Origin: Antrihabitans spumae
Lineage (GTDB): Bacteria > Actinomycetota > Actinomycetes > Mycobacteriales > Mycobacteriaceae
Reading direction: 5' to 3'
Length of the DNA: 64,000 bases
NCBI RefSeq assembly: GCF_043944905.1
Contig: NZ_JBIMSN010000032.1
Location: 1 to 64,000, forward strand
The notes under the pieces are model-generated. The model was not told the origin of the DNA and did not search any database. It worked only from the letters and a program-made list of their open reading frames with translations. Below are positions 63,728-64,000 of the stretch, piece after piece. Both the position numbers and the translations under genes were made by a program. Position 1 is the stretch's first letter, and every line of letters begins with the position of its first letter.

Positions 63728-64000
63728 GATGTGCCGAGTTCCTTTCGGTTTTCAAACGGACCGACTGTGTAGAGCTCTTCTGCCTCATGAGCGTCGGGAA
63801 ATACTCCTGCATCGAACAGGTCCTGCTTGTGGATCGATGTGTTGCGCCGCTTGGCGAGCGAGGTGAACAACGCGATCGACGCCGGGTTGTCCGGGCTGAT
63901 CGTTGTTTCCAGTCGCGTAATCGCTTGCGGCGCTGCTGCTTGCGCTGTCTTGTCGAGAAGACGGTCGAGCATGCGCACGGCGAGGCCTTTGCCTCGCTGA
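63724..64000 (-). CDS. ectA: L-2,4-diaminobutyrate acetyltransferase, C-terminal part (cut by window edge)
   Basis: 92 codons are visible; the 5' end lies beyond the window. The acetyl-CoA motif QRGKGLAVRMLDRLL at the very edge and ITRLETTISPDNPASIALFTSLAKRR match the GNAT domain of EctA. First gene of ectABCD. The promoter is not in the window. Confidence 0.93.
   Translation of the reverse strand, partial: QRGKGLAVRMLDRLLDKTAQAAAPQAITRLETTISPDNPASIALFTSLAKRRNTSIHKQDLFDAGVFPDAHEAEELYTVGPFENRKELGTS

Overview
The window looks like a chromosomal core segment of a high-GC actinobacterium of the Mycobacteriales, most likely Rhodococcus or a close relative. The main reason is gene order. ettA, gdh, two hotdog thioesterases, a Rv2474c-like gene, aglA, glbO, an HNH gene, pepN, a mycothiol-linked CPWC reductase, rpiB, nei, tig, clpP1-clpP2, clpX, valS, folC, a DUF4233 gene, ndk, rne, rplU, rpmA, obg and proB lie in the same relative order as the Mycobacterium tuberculosis Rv2477c-Rv2439c block. 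Species cannot be set from the sequence alone. I see no prophage, insertion sequence, CRISPR array or recognisable defence island.

Layout. 0.1-3.6 kb (minus): a coupled beta-oxidation-type operon (MaoC, short-chain dehydrogenase, acyl-CoA dehydrogenase, two-domain MaoC). 3.7-12 kb (plus): ettA, thioesterase, the 180-kDa NAD-glutamate dehydrogenase, a second thioesterase and a conserved hypothetical. 12-15.8 kb: aglA and glbO (minus), then an HNH nuclease and two small genes matching subunits reported in the mycobacterial respiratory supercomplex (plus). 15.8-19.9 kb: glycosyltransferase, fatty-acid-hydroxylase-type membrane enzyme and a FadR-type regulator (minus), divergent from a lipase across a clear FadR-type operator. 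19.9-28.9 kb: pepN, CPA1 antiporter, ferredoxin-reductase-like flavoprotein, CPWC reductase, M48 protease, rpiB, nei and a small membrane protein. 28.9-30.9 kb: a decayed yczE/mocR divergent pair, head-to-head truncated, lying between inverted copies of a palindromic repeat. 31-36 kb: tRNA-Gly, tRNA-Pro, tig, clpP1P2 and clpX. 36-45 kb: TetR, amt, a molybdopterin oxidoreductase-fdhD-aldo/keto reductase operon, and a divergent steroid-type pair (NAD(P) epimerase/3beta-HSD family plus SnoaL/ketosteroid-isomerase-like) behind a perfect KstR-type palindrome. 45-46 kb: a 41-residue Gly/Leu-rich peptide gene and an orphan adenylation-domain fragment. 46-59 kb: valS to proB. 59-64 kb: sirtuin, VOC protein, D-2-hydroxyacid dehydrogenase and the ectABCD osmolyte operon, whose ectA is cut by the window edge.

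Functionally most of the window is housekeeping: protein synthesis and quality control (valS, rplU, rpmA, obg, tig, Clp, rne), nitrogen and amino-acid metabolism (gdh, amt, proB), redox and stress (CPWC reductase, glbO, ectoine) and lipid or steroid catabolism (MaoC/ACAD operon, KstR-box cluster). Regulatory DNA is unusually readable here. Several genes have a TANNNT -10 element 6-7 nt upstream of the start codon, the signature of leaderless transcripts. Candidate FadR-type, KstR, ClgR and SigH sites sit upstream of genes whose functions fit them. The least conventional content is the broken yczE/mocR block with its flanking repeats, the short Gly/Leu peptide, the adenylation-domain fragment and the structured clpP2-clpX gap.
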